Below are positions 63,209 to 64,000 of a stretch of 64,000 nt of DNA, in pieces. The position numbers and the translations under genes are program-made. The stretch is from Serratia sp. PL17 (GTDB lineage Bacteria; Pseudomonadota; Gammaproteobacteria; Enterobacterales; Enterobacteriaceae), in NCBI RefSeq assembly GCF_017832355.1, contig NZ_JAFIBY010000001.1, positions 1 to 64,000 of the forward strand. The letters are read 5' to 3'. The notes under the pieces were generated by a model. It was not told the origin of the DNA. It made no database searches and saw only the letters and a program-made list of their open reading frames with translations. The stretch's first letter is position 1. The number at the start of each line of letters is the position of its first letter.

Positions 63209-63799
63209 ATGGTTAATCATGTTTGGGGACTTCTGGCGCATCCAAGCACCGAGTTCGAACACATTAAAAGCGAGAACGAAAGCGTCTCGCACCTTTACAC
63301 CCATCATGTCCTGTTATTGGCGCTGATCCCGGTGGTTTGCGCGTTTATCGGTACCACCCAACTGGGCTGGCTCTCCGGCGAAGGACATGCCATCCGGCTC
63401 AATACGTTCACCGCATCTTATACGGCTGTCGCTTTTTATTTGCTGATGCTGGCGGGCGTGGCAATCATGGGGAAAGTCATCCACTGGATGGCACGGCGTT
63501 ATGAAGTCCGTCCGAGCTTGCACCGCTGCATGGTGTTTGCCGGTTATGTTGCTACGCCGATGTTCCTCAGCGGTATAGTGGCGTTGTATCCCGTTGTGTG
63601 GCTGTGCCTGTTTGTCGGCGTGATTGGCCTGTGTTATTCGGGCTATCTGCTGAATCTGGGCATACCGCACTTCCTGAATATCGACAGTAAAGAAGGGTTT
63701 ATCTTCTCCAGCTCGACCTTTGCCATTGGCATCTTGTTGCTTGAGCTGCTGCTTGGGGTAACGGTACTGCTGTGGGGGTATGGTTCCTGGTTATTCTGA
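63209..63799 (+). CDS. yohC: YIP1-family inner-membrane protein YohC
   Basis: A 196-residue membrane protein (E. coli 195) of the Yip1 family with five helices. It begins at ATG 63209 (MVNHVWGLLAHPSTEFEHIK) with GAGGAGG 6 bases upstream; the preceding frame to 63122 is outside the gene. Motifs: WGLLAHPSTEF, GKVIHWMARRYEVRPSLHRCMVFAGYVATPMFLSG in parts and LNLGIPHFLNI. The role is unknown. A terminator follows at 63815-63847. Confidence 0.92.
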   Translation: MVNHVWGLLAHPSTEFEHIKSENESVSHLYTHHVLLLALIPVVCAFIGTTQLGWLSGEGHAIRLNTFTASYTAVAFYLLMLAGVAIMGKVIHWMARRYEVRPSLHRCMVFAGYVATPMFLSGIVALYPVVWLCLFVGVIGLCYSGYLLNLGIPHFLNIDSKEGFIFSSSTFAIGILLLELLLGVTVLLWGYGSWLF

Positions 63800-63814
63800 T
63801 GTCATTTTAATATT

Positions 63815-63847
63815 GCCCCTCATGCCGGTTTGGCGTGAGGGGCTTTT
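63815..63847 (+). terminator. Terminator after yohC
   Basis: GCCCCTCATGCC (63815-63826), GGTTT loop, GGCGTGAGGGGC (63832-63843, one mismatched pair), then TTTT. Ends the yohC transcript and stands between it and the convergent permease. Confidence 0.85.
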
Positions 63848-63852
63848 GCTAT

Positions 63853-64000
63853 TTAGGGCTGGCGAAATACCAGCATGACGCCGGCCAGAATCGCCGCCAT
63901 GCCCAGCATACTGATGGCTGCCAGCGCGTGCCCGAGCAGCAGATAGTCCAGTAGCGCGGTCACCGCCGGGATCAGGTAAAACAGGCTAGTGACTTGCACC
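63853..64000 (-). CDS. EamA/DMT-type permease, C-terminal end (5' part outside the window)
   Basis: On the minus strand an open frame enters from the window edge and ends at TAA (63855-63853), giving 48 residues: VTSLFYLIPAVTALLDYLLL, GHALAAISMLGMAAILAGVM and LVFRQP. The helix SLFYLIPAVTALLDYLLLGH followed by a last helix and a short polar tail is the C-terminal end of an EamA domain, the third such permease in this window. Confidence 0.75.
   Translation of the reverse strand, partial: VQVTSLFYLIPAVTALLDYLLLGHALAAISMLGMAAILAGVMLVFRQP

Overview
The window looks like a chromosomal segment of an enterobacterium, most likely the genus Serratia (Yersiniaceae). The proteins are close to E. coli K-12 counterparts. 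Gene order from pgl through ybhB, bioA/bioBFCD, uvrB, ybhK, moaABCDE, ybhL, ybhRSFG, cecR and rhlE follows the E. coli 17-18 min region, and ERIC elements sit between genes. The genus is inferred from gene content; no rRNA or tRNA gene was seen.

Layout. (1) 1-5867: one end of a prophage, with the C-terminus of a J-type tail tip protein, a small virion protein, two tail-fibre proteins sharing a C-terminal module, and an opposed integrase with a small coupled gene. The integrase 5' end faces the host and a near-consensus LexA box lies between it and pgl. (2) 6184-13522: pgl, ybhB, a DUF1232 membrane protein and the biotin genes with a BirA operator. (3) 13580-17374: an accessory pocket with an orphan beta-helix protein, a lone UrtE-like ATPase with a damaged signature motif, and 1.27 kb of non-coding DNA that includes uvrB control sites. 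(4) 17375-32260: uvrB, VF530, ybhK, the molybdopterin operon (ModE box and Moco riboswitch), ybhL, the CecR-controlled exporter and rhlE. (5) 32340-38376: a divergent MFS/HlyD exporter and an IclR/Usp/2-hydroxyacid dehydrogenase operon around a shared operator-rich gap, then dusC. (6) 38457-64000: accessory metabolism and resistance genes: NAT, LysR/DMT pairs, a flippase facing a TupA-like protein, a HalD/BesD-like oxygenase, ansP, a PACE pump with its LysR, LysE, DedA, a DJ-1/GlxA/SAHH-like cluster, pbpG, several GNATs, yedI, a MerR regulator with two TipAS-like domains, nlpA, a DUF1460 lipoprotein, yohC and the end of a DMT permease.

How it works together. The core blocks are cofactor synthesis (biotin, Moco) with readable control sites. 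Around them lies a dense set of small-molecule defence genes: at least four efflux systems, three GNATs, an arylamine acetyltransferase and a drug-binding-type MerR protein, mostly as regulator/effector pairs. The least conventional candidates are the SAHH-like protein next to two DJ-1-fold genes, the tandem TipAS MerR gene with a predicted internal start and a 19-bp-spacer promoter, the IclR/Usp/dehydrogenase-exporter unit with repeated operator motifs, and the SOS box at the phage-host junction.
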